Translations under genes and position numbers: made by a program
Notes under the pieces: model-generated
The model's database searches: none
The model's input: only the letters and a program-made list of their open reading frames with translations
Told to the model about the DNA's origin: nothing
DNA from: Membranipora membranacea
Taxonomy: Eukaryota > Bryozoa > Gymnolaemata > Cheilostomatida > Membraniporidae
Assembly (NCBI GenBank): GCA_914767715.1
Contig: OU612069.1
Span: 7,936,001 to 8,000,000, forward strand
DNA: 64,000 nt
Direction of reading: 5' to 3'
Shown here: one piece after another, positions 42,001-57,000 of the stretch
Position numbering within the stretch: position 1 is the first letter of the stretch
Layout of the letters: every line of letters starts with the position of its first letter

Positions 42001-45000
42001 ATTGATAAGAGGTCTGCTCAGTGAAATTTCCTGAGATTAATAATCAATATAGAATTAAATTTTGACCTCGTACTATCATAAGCAATAGGCATGACTTAAC
42101 CAGACCTGATGGAGTGGTAATAAACTAATCCAATCAAGAAAATTTTCTTTGTAGAGTTCAGCTGCCCTCAAAGCCTGGTTTGTGAAGAGAATAGGTGCAG
42201 GATGACATGTACTGCAGGTTTGGGCTGCTTTTCACACCAGGATTGTGTTGAAGGTCACTGCATCAACACTTGTGTGACAGGTAATGAAATATTTGTGAAC
42301 TTATATATAAGAGTTTCTGCAAGTGTATAATTCATTCAGGCGGTGGTGTATATTCAAATTGAATTCTCCAATGACTTAATCACACATATGAGTGAGTTAG
42401 TTAACTAAATAAAAAAAGATATCAGCAGAAAACACAAATATCAAGGATTTGACTGATGACCCACACAAACACTGTCAGATAGTGAAGCCAATCGGGCACG
42501 ATAGCACACATAGCCTGGGACAGCACAGTACACACAATGACAATGCAATTAGCAAACTCTTCAGGTGAATGTTAGGGGCCACAATGTGGTTCACCACAGC
42601 TACAGAAGGAGTGATCAGCAATATCCACTGATGTCGATGATTTGACTCTGTGTAGCACGTTTTTTTTGTGCAGAAGGAGTGATCAGCGTTTCTTGTGCTT
42701 TTAGATATGGACTGCCAAGGGGGCCAGCTCTGCTCAGGGGGAGAATGTCACTCACAATGCTCTCTGAATGATCATTGCAGTGTTGGCTTGATATGTAATG
42801 GAGGTGTGTGTTCTAGGACATGCACAGTATCTACTCAGCTAAGTGTATGTGGAGAGCGATTCAAATGCGTTCTTGGTATTTGCAGCCGTCCCTGTGTGGT
42901 GAGTACCAAATCTCTTCAATTGATTTGAAAAAATGTGGGTGAAAATCAGATCTGCCTCTGTCTTAAGACTAAGTAATGAAAGTATCTTAAGGGCGCAGCC
43001 GTTAGTTCGCCCACTAGTTGCTCTGAGTTTGCAGGGCGTTAATTGAGTCCAGCAGTCAGTATGCTGCAGCAGGGTTTGAACCCTATACCTCCAAAATTTG
43101 CATATTAGAGGACAGGCGCCCTAACCAACTGAGCTACCTCCTAATCCCTATGAAACATATGTCTCTTTTTTTCTCGAGAAACAATTTTGCATTCCCATTC
43201 TTGTAAATCTTGAATGCTTTTGTAGCACAATCTTTACCAATTATGATAGGAAGAAGTTCAGCGTATTACTACATATTGGACATGAGGTTACCTTTAATGA
43301 GTCAAACCAGGCCAAAAGTGGGCCTTGGTACCATAAATATTATGATTGCCTTTACCAAGACCACTCATATTATCGATTCTTGTACTCACCAAGTGTAACA
43401 GATGAATCCTGTTTTTCCTTTTAAGCTAGATCAGGATTGCTTGAGAGGTGACCTCTGTTTGGGTGGCGGATGCACTCAAGGTTGTGACCAGGATTCTAAT
43501 TGTCTCATGCCCGGTGGAGAGTGTGGATCTGAAGAGCACTGCTCTGTAGTATGTGTTGGAGCAGATACAGACACTTGTGGTGACAATAACTGGGCATGTG
43601 AAAGCGACATGTGTGTAAGGAAATGCGCCTTAGGAGCAACAGATTGTCATCCATCACAGGTATCCTTAACATTGCGAGTTCATCTCTATCATCACTTTCC
43701 TTACAATTATCTATCACTTACATTTGCGCCACCATTGTAATTGTTACCGAATTTTTTTTACCGTTTTGTTGTGTTAATGCAAGTAAGACAGATAAAGAGA
43801 AATATCTAGTGTAAAAGAAATGATTATTTCAACTGCTGTTGGCCTCATCTGTCGATTACCATTGAATATATTTTCTAAAATCTGTACCGCATTGCTTGTA
43901 GTCAATGTCAAACTGGGTGGCAGGGTGGTGTAGTGGTTAGGGTTCAAATCCCGGTCACTTCTCAAGCTGCTCATAGGGGTGAACTCTTCGTACATAACCC
44001 TGACTTGTCCTTCCCTACTTTGTTCAAGGGTGCGCTATATAGAGGACTTGTATCATGTGTGTCATGATGAAAGCTTATTCTCATTGGCCCAGAAATGAAT
44101 AGCACTGAATAGCCAATGAAGTGAATATTATTGATTATCATAAATTCAATCCGTTTTCCAGATTTGCTCCGACTCGCAGAGTTGCATAAAGAATGTAGGT
44201 GAAGATTGCGAGATGGATCTTGACTGCAATTCCGATCCCTTGTACAGCTATAAGATATGCTTAGCAGGGGCTTGTGAAGAGATCTTCAAATATCAGCATG
44301 ACTGTGACACACCAGCTGATTGTGGTAAAAATTATTATATTCGGTTTTATGCGCCAGAAGTCATTCTTGATTTGGTACTGGCACACTACAATTTAGCTAG
44401 GTCCGCAAACCCCTCTTTCACTTTGATATAAAGATAATCAAAGAATAGCCTGGGATTCAGGCCAAAAATCAATGGGACCTTTTCTGTATTATTTGTTGTG
44501 TTGGATATTGCTTCTGTGGTGTTATCAACCCATGTATCACTGTTGTGCATTTCTGAATAGACCCATGTGCTTGTGTTTCGGTTTCGTTTTGATCGGTTTT
44601 GGCTTGTTGTTGAGTAGATCCAAATTGTTGGACTGAATCCCAGTCTAGAAAACTGTCTTTCATTTTGATGTGAGAGTAGCTTGGTTTTCATTGGACATGG
44701 GTTTACGATGCTTAGTGATTACTATGGTTCCCTAGTACCTATTCCCATGAGAGGTTTAACTCCCTCCACTTTAATGTTGATGATGAACCTGATTAACATT
44801 TGCATTCAGTCAGTTCTACATTAAGGAAAAACTCCCAATCTTCATCCTATTTTGAGTGGAAGCATTTTGTCTTTCAGCGAGCCATAAAAGATACTTTTGG
44901 CAATTACTAAAACCCAATGAAATCGACAGATTGAAATATCATGTATGTTGAACAGTCAGATGGTTGTCATATTATTTATATTAATAAAATTGTTGTACAT

Positions 45001-48000
45001 ATTTCCAGGACCATATGCTTTGTGCATATATGGCAGATGCGAATGGCCACCTGGGTTAGTAGACGCTAGTTGTGAAGAGGGACAGTGCATTACAGATGGG
45101 GATAAATATTATAATACGCCAAAATCACCGTCACCAAAAACATATCCATGTGATGCTAACGATACTTTCTACCTTTCTTTTTGTGAGTATACATACATAC
45201 ATGTGAGTATGCGAGTATACATACGGCCTCCTGTTTGCTAACTTTAATTGTGTTTGTATTGTGTTTGTATTATTGTATTATTGTTCTATTGTATTTGTAT
45301 TAAGTTTGTATTATTTTTGTATTGTAGTTCTATTGTATTTGTATTGTAATTGTATTATATTTGTAATGTAGTTCTTTTGAACTTGTATTTTATTTGTATT
45401 GTATGTATGTTTTCAAAATTGATTTTTTTTGAGGATGTAATTTCGAACCGTTTCATTCAGGGTGAAAATTTGCGATGCTGAACATTCAGACATTCCATTG
45501 TATTGAACCTTACGTTGATGATAGATTAGGCAGCATCATTCCATCACCATTTCCGGTATTTGCCACTTTCATTCATTAGTAAAGCAATTAATCTTTCCCA
45601 TGTGGCTTGACTTCCAACTTACAAAGGGCCTAGGTATAATTGCTCAAAGTGATTATGAAGGAATCAGGTTTTTGGTACCATTCTGGAGTTCTCAGTACAT
45701 TTTAGAAAACTGCTTTAAAGTTCATGAACAACATATTCCAGTTGTAACTCAGTTTTACTCAAAGTTGAGATGCAAAGGTAATAGATAGGTACCATGTTTT
45801 TAAAAAGTAAGTACTAAATAATACCGTTTTAGTACCTTTCAATCTCAACTTTGAAGTGAACATCAGTTGTAACTGGGCCACTTGCTGTTAATGTGATATA
45901 TCGCTTTTTAAAACTTTTTGATATTGTATTGGTGATATATTGGTCTAATAGTTATTTTCACAGTTGAAACTCCCAAATGTTTGACGTTGAGTCGCAATGA
46001 CCTCTTGAAGTTCATTTTTGGGGCAAAAAGTGTGCTTTTTAAATTGCCTGTGTTTTGAGGTATATGATAAGTTTATGCTGTCACCATATAGAGGAGGCAT
46101 GGCACTAACTGGAGGAGTGACATTTTGGTGAAACTTTATGATTTTAGGCCTCTTGCTTTGAGACTTGAAACTGATTTTTGCAATGGTAATAGGGCCATTT
46201 CTGACCCCTCATTACACGCGACCCCAATAATGCAGAAACTAAAATTTCCAATTCATTATACCATTTGGGTCTTGTACTGTCACTTCAATCGATAATCTTA
46301 CCATCTTACAGATCCTTGTTGTCACAACTGTAAAAGATAATAACCCAAATTTTAACTAATTTAGGTCGACATTTTCAAGCCGAAAATCAGAAATACAGAA
46401 AGATGTCAGTCAAATTTGTTGTCAGCATGATGAACAATAAGAGATTGTCTAGGTTTTGATCGAAGCGATTGTTGATTATGGCTTTACATCTTAAGATATT
46501 TGGATTATTGTGGCTAAACCAGCTTTATTTGGTTCAAAACATGCATTCCCTTCCAGCCAAAAAACTGAAATTAGGTTAAACAACATGTTATACACACTAG
46601 CTTCCATTAAACTAGAGAGTATTTCCGAGGTTTTGATCGTGGCGTTTGAGGATAAATTTATTAGTAGAGAAGTTATGAGCATAAAAATTTCTCTTTCCAT
46701 GCCAAACAATCACCCTAAAAAGGTGATCTATTGTTGTAAACAATGTGCTTTGCATGTAATACTGCTTAGGTTTTCATCATGCTTTTGCACAACGTAATTT
46801 TCTGTATCATTTTGCCCATTGCTGCCTATAGGTTTTCAATGCATTTGAGTTAATGCAAAATTACTCAAGTTAGGAACATGCTATTTGAAAAAGATTGTGA
46901 TATTAAACATAAGTATGACTAGTTGCGGGCGGTGTGTCAGTGAAGGACGTTTGAGATTGGACAAGTAGTGCCTGAGAAACTGAAAGGCGATATATCACGT
47001 TAATAAATAGTTATCTAAATTAGACTGAGAACTTAAAGACTTTGTTTTAGGCTGCTCTTTTGTATCACATCTTATTCTCCATATTTTATTCTATCATGTG
47101 AGCGATTTTCAGCTTTAGAATCCAAATATTGAGGAAGTTATGGCCTCTCAAACTTCCAAGGTGACGGCAATTTATCAGCAGTAAAAATCAGTCGGCAATC
47201 CCTAGGGTACGTCACAACCAGTTAATCTAGTTGGTCCAAGTGGCGTGATGGTAGCGTCGTTGCCTATAGATATGGGGACCCGGGTTCGATTCCCACCCAG
47301 GTCTGAATTTTGATCATCAATTATTATGTGATTATTAGTGTATTAACTAATAACCATTGAATTCCATATCTGGAATAGCATCATTAGCTTTCTTTTGCAA
47401 AACAAAGGGCTTGCAAAAATAGCCAGTCCCTAGTAGCAATCTAGAAATGCCCTAATCATCGACACTGTAGGGGTATAATTACTGTTTGCAATTTTGTAAA
47501 CAAGACAATTTCTCAGGCTAATTATTCATGCTACTAGGGACAGCCAATCAGATAACAGTCAGATGGGTCCCTGTGTTTAGTGTCCTAACCGTATAACGCT
47601 ATGATACTATTTCCATTCTAAGAGAAGAATCTAATTCAGTGCTAATAACTCATAATGTCTATGTCACATGTCTATGGTTGTGACATACCCCAGGGGAAAC
47701 ATCCGCTTATTCCCAATGCCGATTGAAGGCAATCACACTGGAACATTGAATTCCATATCTGGAATAGCATCATTAGCTTTCTTTTGCAAAACAAAGGGCT
47801 TGCAAAAATAGCCAGTCCCTAGTAGCAATCTAGAAATGCCCTAATCATCGACACTGTAGGGGTATAATTACTGTTTGCAACATTGTAAACAAGACAATTT
47901 CTCAGGCTAATTATTCATGCTACTAGGGATAGCCAATCAGATAACAGTCAGATGGGTCCCTGTGTTTAGTGTCCTAACCGTATAACGCTATGATACTATT

Positions 48001-51000
48001 TCCATTCTAAGAGAAGAATCTAATTCAGTGCCCTGGAAGTTTGAGAGGCCATAACTTCCTCAATATTTGGATTCTAAAGCTGATAATCGCTCACATGATC
48101 GAATAAAATATGGAGAATAAGATGTGATACAAAGAGCAGCCTCAAACAAAGCCTTTAAGAATGATATAAAAAAACCTGATTTCTTCACGATCAGTCTAAT
48201 GCTAATTGAAGGTGGGCGAGTGATAAGTGCTGGAGTATGTACTCAGGATCCTATCACATCAGAACATGTATGTGGATGTGAGGATGGAGATCAGCTGTTG
48301 TATGATACATGTGTTCCGGAAACTTCTAGTAGGTCCATATTTCTGCATCCAGCCATTGTCCACCTTGTTTACTTTCTTGATTTACTTTGCCTTTCAGCAC
48401 ATTATGTTTGTTTGTTGGTGATGTTTATGGGTTATTTATTGGAAGCAATTACAGAGGCATCGAGCATGTAGCATGGTTGACATGAAAAAGAAATAGCCAC
48501 TGCATTGTGGTCATCATAATAGACAAAGCAATACGACATCCTGTAATGTATGTTAGCAGACTGGCTAATTAGTGATAGCCATCCATATTTATTATAGCCA
48601 TTGCATATATAACAAGAGTATTTTACCTAAAGACCCATTTCCAAACTGTTGCTAAAACAACATTCCAATCTCATGAATGCTAAAGAAGCATATATTCCAT
48701 TTTTTTAATAACGATTAATGTTCATGCAATTGACAGCTAACTATGGTTGAGATAAATTATTGAACCGTGTCTTTGAAAACTTATTGTCTGTGTCATTCCA
48801 GTAGCGGATTTTTGTCTGAATAGTGCCAAGGGGAAACAGGACAAAGAAAGGTTGATAATAAATTATGTTACTCAATCCTAGACAAATTTACTTTTGACAG
48901 CGTGCCACGAAGATCTCCACTGTTCTGGTACTCTGATCTGTATGGGAGGGTTATGTCATTTCCCATGTACTGGAGATCGGAATGATCAGTGTAGTTATGG
49001 TCAGTTGTGTACATCAGGTTTGGTGTGTAGTTTCATGTGCCAGGGTGCTGACGAGTTGTGTCCACATGGAACTGTGTGCCACAGAGGGCGCTGCGAGCAA
49101 GCAGTGAGTGACACTATTAGCCAGTACAATAAAAGTTAGGCCTTACTGATTACAAAAAGCTGTTTGTCTCTTATATGGCAAAGCCATTTGCTTTTGTGTT
49201 GTAACAATTTGAAAGTCAATTTAGGATGCTCTGCCAACATGAGTGTATCCTCTGTCTGTTAAAATTTTGCAAAGAGGACAAAACCACTTCCGCGTTATTT
49301 AAAAAAAAAGAAGTCAACACTGCTAAAGTTGTATTGCCTGTTGATGAAACAAGATATAGCTCTGGCAGTAGTTGCATTGATCAATATTATTCTAATATTT
49401 GAAAGATTTCATGACACACACAACCTTTATGTTTGAATTTTCATCGTAGATGAAATCAACTGAAGCTTTTATAATTTATTGCCACATAATTTGACATAGT
49501 ATCTTTGTTTAGTGTGATCCGCAGACAGAATGGAAGGACAATTACTGCGACCTAGCAACGCAGATATGCCTTGATGGTATATGTCGCCACACAAGTGCAG
49601 ATCTCGACTCGCAATGCTCGGACAATTCATTTCCTAGGAACTCTGTCTGTGTGTCCCGATGCAACTCAGGCAAGATATCTAATGGTTTCAAAACTTTGCC
49701 CCTTGTATGTAGATTGTTACATTATTATTCCTCTAAAGCCAGCTTAGTGGAAAGTTGAAAGTGACATATACAGTATGTTTTAGACAGTGAATGCCCTGAT
49801 ATATGTGCTTTTGGAGGATGTTCATTGAGCTGTAGCATTATAAAGCATTGTCCTAATGGTTATGTATGTATGAGTGGGCGATGTTATGTAACCTGTGCTC
49901 TTGTCTCAGGTGAGTCTTCTTTACAAAACTATGATAATATCTGTTGCTTATCAGACCATTTTGAATTCACTGTTGGTTAACAGCTTCACATCAATAATAG
50001 ACTTTGTTAATGACGCTCCCAATAGTCCAAGAGGAATGAACTATGTATTATGAAGCCCCATAAAACTTCAAATTTTCATATAAACAAAAATGTAGCGACT
50101 ATTTTGTGTTTGGTGGAAACTTTCATGTTTACAAGCCAATAAAATTTCACTCCTAGATAGCGAAGAAGATAAATGTGGCTTACAGGGAGACGGGTTCACG
50201 TGTATAAGAGGCCTGACCAATGAAGAGCAAGGGCCTGGTATCTGCTCCTATACTGTAGACAAACAACATCCCTCGCTGAAGGTAATACTGAAGTCCTTCT
50301 ATTTGATGTTAGATTGTACTTTAAGCAAATTTACTATAGATTTATAACAACTGTCATCATGTGAACTTCAACCTGAAACTACCGTGTTTGGGCATGCTTT
50401 TTTCTAATGATATTGTAATTTCAGGATATATCAGATGTGACTGGATGGTTTGGAGCAGATTTCCATCGAGGTGTTGACCTTAGTGGTACAAACGTTACAT
50501 CAGACACCGGAACAGGAAATCCGAAGAGGGGTGGGGGAGCTGCGTTTATTGCTGGCAATACTCTGGTGTTCTCCTGTACTGTTCAGTCAGACTGTGGTTA
50601 GTTACAATTACAGCCTCAATATTAGGATTCATTCAAGACATTTACACTACCAGAGACTTGTCACAAGGTCATTTCTTTTTTCCTTTTGTTTGTTGACCGT
50701 CTATGATACAACCAGAAAACTCTTGATACTGTTTTGCGTATTTCAGGGACCAATCGTATAGGTATATTGACGTTTTTCATATAGAAATTTAAATTGAACT
50801 GAACAGATACGATGCTCATTGGTTCACGAATCACTGGCACTAGCTCATACCTAGGCACAGAGGCCCAATAGTTGAGAGTTGTACCCATGAACTCCAACAA
50901 TTACATGAAACAGGTCAGATGCTCTAACTTAAATGAGCTACCTCTACTTATGTTTAGAAGTAAGAGTTGGTGTCGTTCCTTCAGCATGCAAATTTTAAAG

Positions 51001-54000
51001 GTCAAGGGTTCAAAACCCACTGCTGTCCACCATCTGCTGAGACTGGTTGGTTCCCCAGGTGTGCTCAAACCTGCCTACAAACTGAAATCAAAATGGCACA
51101 GACACTGCAGTCTTGCCTCTAAGCCACCCAATATTTGCCTGCCATTCTTCGGAATGTGGGGAGTGACTATAACTTGCAATTTTTTGACAAACACCTTAAC
51201 CACAATACTCACTGACTAGGTGCAGGCTCCTCACTGATATGCTCTGGAGGGTTTTGCACAACTCAATGTGATCCTGATATCCTGACGCAGTGTGATGGTA
51301 ATGTGACCACCTGCTTGACTGATCCTAGTCAACAAACAGCAGCATGCCTAATCACGTGAGAGCCCCTTACTCAGATTATCTAGGCATGAACGGTATGATG
51401 CTGGTAGATTATTGGCATAATATTGTTAGAATATGAGTAGAATATTATAATAGTATAATATTACTAGAATATTGGTGGAATATTGGTATAGTGTATGTAA
51501 AATATTAGTATGATATTGGTAGAACATTAGTAGAATATTGGTAGAATATTGGTAGAATATTGGTAGAATATTTGTGTAATATTGGTAGAATATTGGTAGA
51601 ATTTTGGTGTTATATTGGTGTCATATTGGTAGAATATTAGTGGAATATTGGTATTATATTGGTGTAATATTGGTGTAATATTGGTGTTATATTGGTCCAA
51701 TAATGGTAGAATATTGGTGTAATATTTGTGTAATATTGGTAGAATATTGGTGTAATATTGGTGTAATATTGGTGTTATATTGGTGTAATATTGGAAGAAT
51801 ATTGGTGTAATATTTGTGTAATATTGGTAGAATATTGATGTAATTTCAGTAGAATATTGGTAGAAAATTGGAAGGATACTCGTAGATTATTGATAGAATA
51901 ATAGTAGATTATTGGTAGAATATTAGTAGAATATTGGTAGAATATTAAAAGAATATTGGTGAAATATTAGTGTGATATTCGCAGAATATTGATAGAATAG
52001 TGGTAGAATGTTGGTGAAATATTGGTAGAATATCGTTAAAACATTGGTGTAATATTGTTAGAATATTAGTGTAACTTTGGTTAAATATTGGTGTAATATT
52101 GGGGGATATTGGTAGAAAATTGGTGTAATATTTGTAGAATGTTGGTGGAATATTGGTGGAATATTGGTAGAATATTGGTGTAATATTGGTAGAATGTGGG
52201 TGAAATATTGGTAGAATATTAGTGTGATATTGGTAAAATATTGGTGTAATGTTGGTAGAATATTGGTGTACTATCTGTGGAATATTGGTGGAATATCATT
52301 ATCTATTATAGATGTGGCACATACTCTACAAAGAATTGTCCACCAAACACCTATTGTGGAGTGGTAGAAGATACGGATGTGTGCCTGCCAAAAGTGGGCA
52401 AGACATGTTCAAGAAATGTTACAAACACCTGTGCTGAACTCCATATACCAAGCTTCCTGACATGTTCACCAAAGGGTGTGGACGGAGATGGAATGTGTGA
52501 GATTGCTGATGACCTCGGAAGGACTTGCTCTGAGACTGTGTTCTGCTGTAAGGTTGATTAAACATGAACAAAATCTGATGGCCATATCACACGCCACATC
52601 CCAAAGCATGGGCGGCGAAATAATGATTGCCTTGAGGGCTAGGTAGCAATTTCTGTGCCAGGTTGCTCTCTGTTTGCAGGCAGGTCGGAGCACACCTGGG
52701 GTCCAACCGATTCCCAGTAGGCAACTACTGCAGTGGGATAAGAACCCACAACCTCCAAAACTCGCATGCTTTAGGACCATCACTCTAACCAACTGAGCCA
52801 TTGTCCACTGCTAATAATAAGGGTTTATCACAATTTGAAAAGAGCCAAGTCTTGACTGGCCAAGTTAGCATGAATTAAACTGCATCATATGTTTACTAAG
52901 GCACAATTTCTTGTCAGCTTGTCATGTTCGATGTTTCATCATCTTCAGGCATATCTAAACAGAAAGAGTATGTATGTGTTATATTAGGAACAAATTTGAT
53001 TGAATATGTGAGACAAATATAAGCTTGACAAGCTTTGTTTGGTTGGGTGAGGGAGGACTAGAGCTTGTCAACTCTTGCAATAATGTAAAGGATTGTCCCC
53101 TCTTGAAATCATGGAAAGCTCTAGTAAATTCTGGGATAATTTGTTTTAGTAATACAACTTCTCATTGCAGCTGTTACATCATACTGCCGTGATGGAGTGT
53201 GTTCCCGAGTTCCAGATTTGAGAATCAAAGAGACTGGCATTCTACCTCCAGGTTCTGTGGTGGTATCGAAGTGGTTTTCAGTTTGATAACAGTTGTAATA
53301 CACCACTGCCACCACATATGCAAATGTGTGCTTAGTGTATTCTGTATAGCTCAAAACTTACATTATGAGGCTGCAATCTCAGCATTGTCACCTAATGGGC
53401 AAATGTATGATGTAATTATCTACTAGTTACCGCCTTACTAGTGGACTGTTATGACGTCATCCCCTAATTTCATACCCTGATTTTGAAGATCAACTTGTGC
53501 AAATTATCTGCTCATTAGGTGATTATTCTGAGATTGCAGCCTCAACTAGTGTTCATGGAGCTCTACTGAATTTAATGAGCACAGATTTGCAGTGGCAGCA
53601 GAAGCTTGTTAATTTTTATGAACCTCAGTTGATAGAGCTCGTTAGAAGAAACATTATCAAGCATACCCAGTGATTATATTTTCTCAGTTGTGATATTTGA
53701 CCTACTGCGGTGATTTAAAATTAGTTGTGTGTATTTTAGGATATGATGTCTGTGTTTATTTAAGTATTGAAGCAAGTCACTAATCTATCACATGTCTTCT
53801 ATTACATGTCTATTAAGTGTATATTAAGTATCTATATTACATATCAATTACGTGTTTGTTATTACGTATTTAAAATGTGGTACGTGTTTAAAAATTACAT
53901 CTTCTTTTACATTTCTCCTTTAAACAGTCACTAGAGAGGAAGATCTGGAAAGTCTCAATGGTGGTACTTCACCATGTGGTGGGTACGGTGTAATAGGGCT

Positions 54001-57000
54001 TCTTTATGACCACTCAAGGGGACAATGTGTTTGCCCATATGATACTGTCCTCTATGGAATGAGGTGCATTGGCACTGCAATCGGAGATGGAGAGAGTCCT
54101 GCATTTATTGGTGAGAATGTTAGATATAAAATTAAAAGATAATAATATTAGTTTATTGGTAAATCCATCAAAGACAGTTTGCATTTGTTTAAAAAGGTCC
54201 CATGATTATAAAGGCATATCATTTTAAACTTTGATACTGATAGGTATAACACTATGTAAAACCCTTTCAGTCTTAATTTTTGACATCCTGTATGATGTTC
54301 TGCTAAAAGATAGCCATATTTTACTATTCAGACTATAAAGCTTGTTAAAAAATTTAGGCTTTTTCACTGTGAATCATTCTGCAAACTTTCTGAAACTAGC
54401 AACTACAATTAAGCTTTTTCCTTTGTCAACAAACAAGAAAGTGAATTGTCATTTTTGCTGGATGCTGATGGGATTTAGAAAATATTCCTTCAGTATCCAG
54501 TATACAGTATACAGTATACAGTATACAGTATACAGTATACAGTATACAGTATACAGTATCCAGCAAAACAAATGATCATTCACCTTTTTTGACTTTGGCA
54601 AAACATATTGAATAGATGTAAGAAGCATGATTGCATGTGTTGAAAGTTCAATGAGATATATTAAAAATAATATAACATAATAATAATAATGAAATATATA
54701 ATATAATTTAATATAACATAATATAATACATAATAAAAATTGTAAAATTTGAAATTTAATTGTATGTTTTTATGTATGTATGTGTATTTTGTATCAATTT
54801 TCATGATAAATGATGGTTGTTTTTCTGAGTGCTCTGTTGTAAAACAAGACATTAATAATTCTCAATAAAAAATGACTAAGAATAAATGTATAAAATGTGT
54901 TAAAAAATAGAGTTTAACAGTCTTGCAAAAGTTGATCTAAACAGAATTTTCTGGTATTTACTCTGTATTTTGGGACGCGGTATCTATTAATTAAGGCTTT
55001 GTATATTTTGTGCAGTGTGTGACACTGAGAACGATTGTGGTAGAGGTTTCACATGTATGGCCAATCGTTGCTTGATGAGTTGTACCGAGTATTTTGGCAG
55101 CGGGAAGTATATATGCGTTCAAGGCGTCTATCAACCAACCTGTACCGTGAGTACATTTTCCATATAATATAGTGTTATATATGATAATATAATATATACG
55201 ATAATATAACATAATATGACATAATGATTTAATAATAATTCAATAAAATCTGATAATAATATCATATAACATAGTTTAGTTCCTGCAAATACAAAAAACC
55301 TACTGTGTGCACTCAACCTATTTGAAACGGAGAAGCCGGTTACAGCAGGAAAAGGTGTTGGGTCATCACCTGCACAAGCCTCTGGTTTGAGTGGGGCCAG
55401 TGTAAAGGGTCCTCAAGTGATCTCATTAAAATAAAAAAGTAGAAATCACTATAACATTTATTTCAAAATTTTTGCTGAATGTCCATGGATTAAAAAACTC
55501 TAAACACCTAATATTATTTCCATTTCAATTTAGTTGCAAAATTCATTTCGATATGTCTGCTAGCGTAATTTCTATCGAAGTGATTGTGGAGGAACAAGGT
55601 TTTTGGAACCATTCTTTAGTTCTCAGTCTAATTCAGAAAGCTGCTATAAGTTTCTTTAACAATATATGACCCATTTTCACTTCATTTCAAGGGGCAGCTA
55701 AGCCAACGTGCATAACAGTATCAGATTTGCTCCGATTAAATTAAATTAGATCCAACTTTGTTTTATGGAAGACTTGAGTTCTTTGGGTCTATGAAACCTT
55801 AACCAAGGTGGATTTCAGTTACCTCACCCAGCCCCTTCTCAAAGACAAGACACTTCAATTTTACTCAAAGTTGAGATGTGAAGGTACTAAAAAGGCACTA
55901 TTTTAATGATAGTATATACAAAAAAGTACCCTTTTGGTACCTTCCAATCTGAACTTTGAGTGAAAATCAGTTGAAACTGAGCCATTTGCTGTTAACTGAC
56001 CTTATAACAGTTTTCTAAATTTGACTGAGGACTCTAGAATGATACACACTGTTACACTTTAGAGGGACAATGATTGCCCTGCAGGTGCAACTTGCATCTC
56101 AGGCTCCTGCAGAGTGACATGTACAGATAACAGGATACAGACTGGACGATGTGGGACACTGCATACATGTGTCGATGGTTTCTGCATGTTATACCCAGTA
56201 ATAAGTGCAGATACGTGTCAGACTATGGAGCTCATCCACCTTCCAATTGAAGAGATATGTCAACAAGAATGTCTGACAGGTTGGTATGGTGTCACTGCAT
56301 TGTATTCAATGTAACTCTCCTTTCTCTCTAGAATACAACACTAGATCCAACAAATTTAAAATTATTGAAACCAACAACAAGCATGGAGAGAGGTCCGTGT
56401 TGAGCAATGGCAGAGCCTTGTTCAACAAAATCCTTTAGTCACAGTCTATCTGGCTGACCCATGCTTTTATTTTCTTTCTCTTGGACATTTGTTACTCTCG
56501 CTTTACAATGTTTGTTTATAGCAGAATTCCAAAAACAAATACATGCTTTATTGTCAATTGAAAATCCAGCTAATAAAAAAAAGGTTATTCACTGCCTAGT
56601 TTATTATAGGCTTTTATTTTAACTTCTAGGCAGTTACTTTATCAGGACATTGTCCACTGAGGATCCATGTTTCAATAGCGTTACCAACTGTCACTGCCAA
56701 TTTTGTTGCATTACCACCTAACCGAAATAACATGCAGTTATAGCTGCATGCACACTAACCACAAAACTTAAATACAGTATTTATATTTAACCTACATTTA
56801 GAGTCTGAGTGCCCAGGGGACCAGATATGTGTGGCTGGACTTTGCTCAGTACACTGTGCACTAAGCCCTGTTTGCCCTGGCGGTCGATTGTGCCTTGGTG
56901 GTGTATGTATGATACCTTGTGATTCCGATTCTCAGCCTTGTCCACTTCCAGATAGTCAATCATGCGTCAATAATGTGTGCTTGAGGCATTGTTCCGTAAG

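Larger units (their letters stand above)
47037..48154. mobile_element. TTAA-flanked foldback element, copy B intron 20 only
   Basis: An 1118-bp insertion with TTAA on both sides (47033-47036 and 48155-48158); copy A has a single TTAA at 16618-16621. Inverted termini of about 122 bp (47037-47160 and 48033-48154) start AG(A/G)CTTTGTTT. Inside are a second inverted pair around CCTAGGGTACGTCACAACCA and a direct duplication. The TTAA target suggests a piggyBac-like non-autonomous element; no transposase frame is present. Confidence 0.85.
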
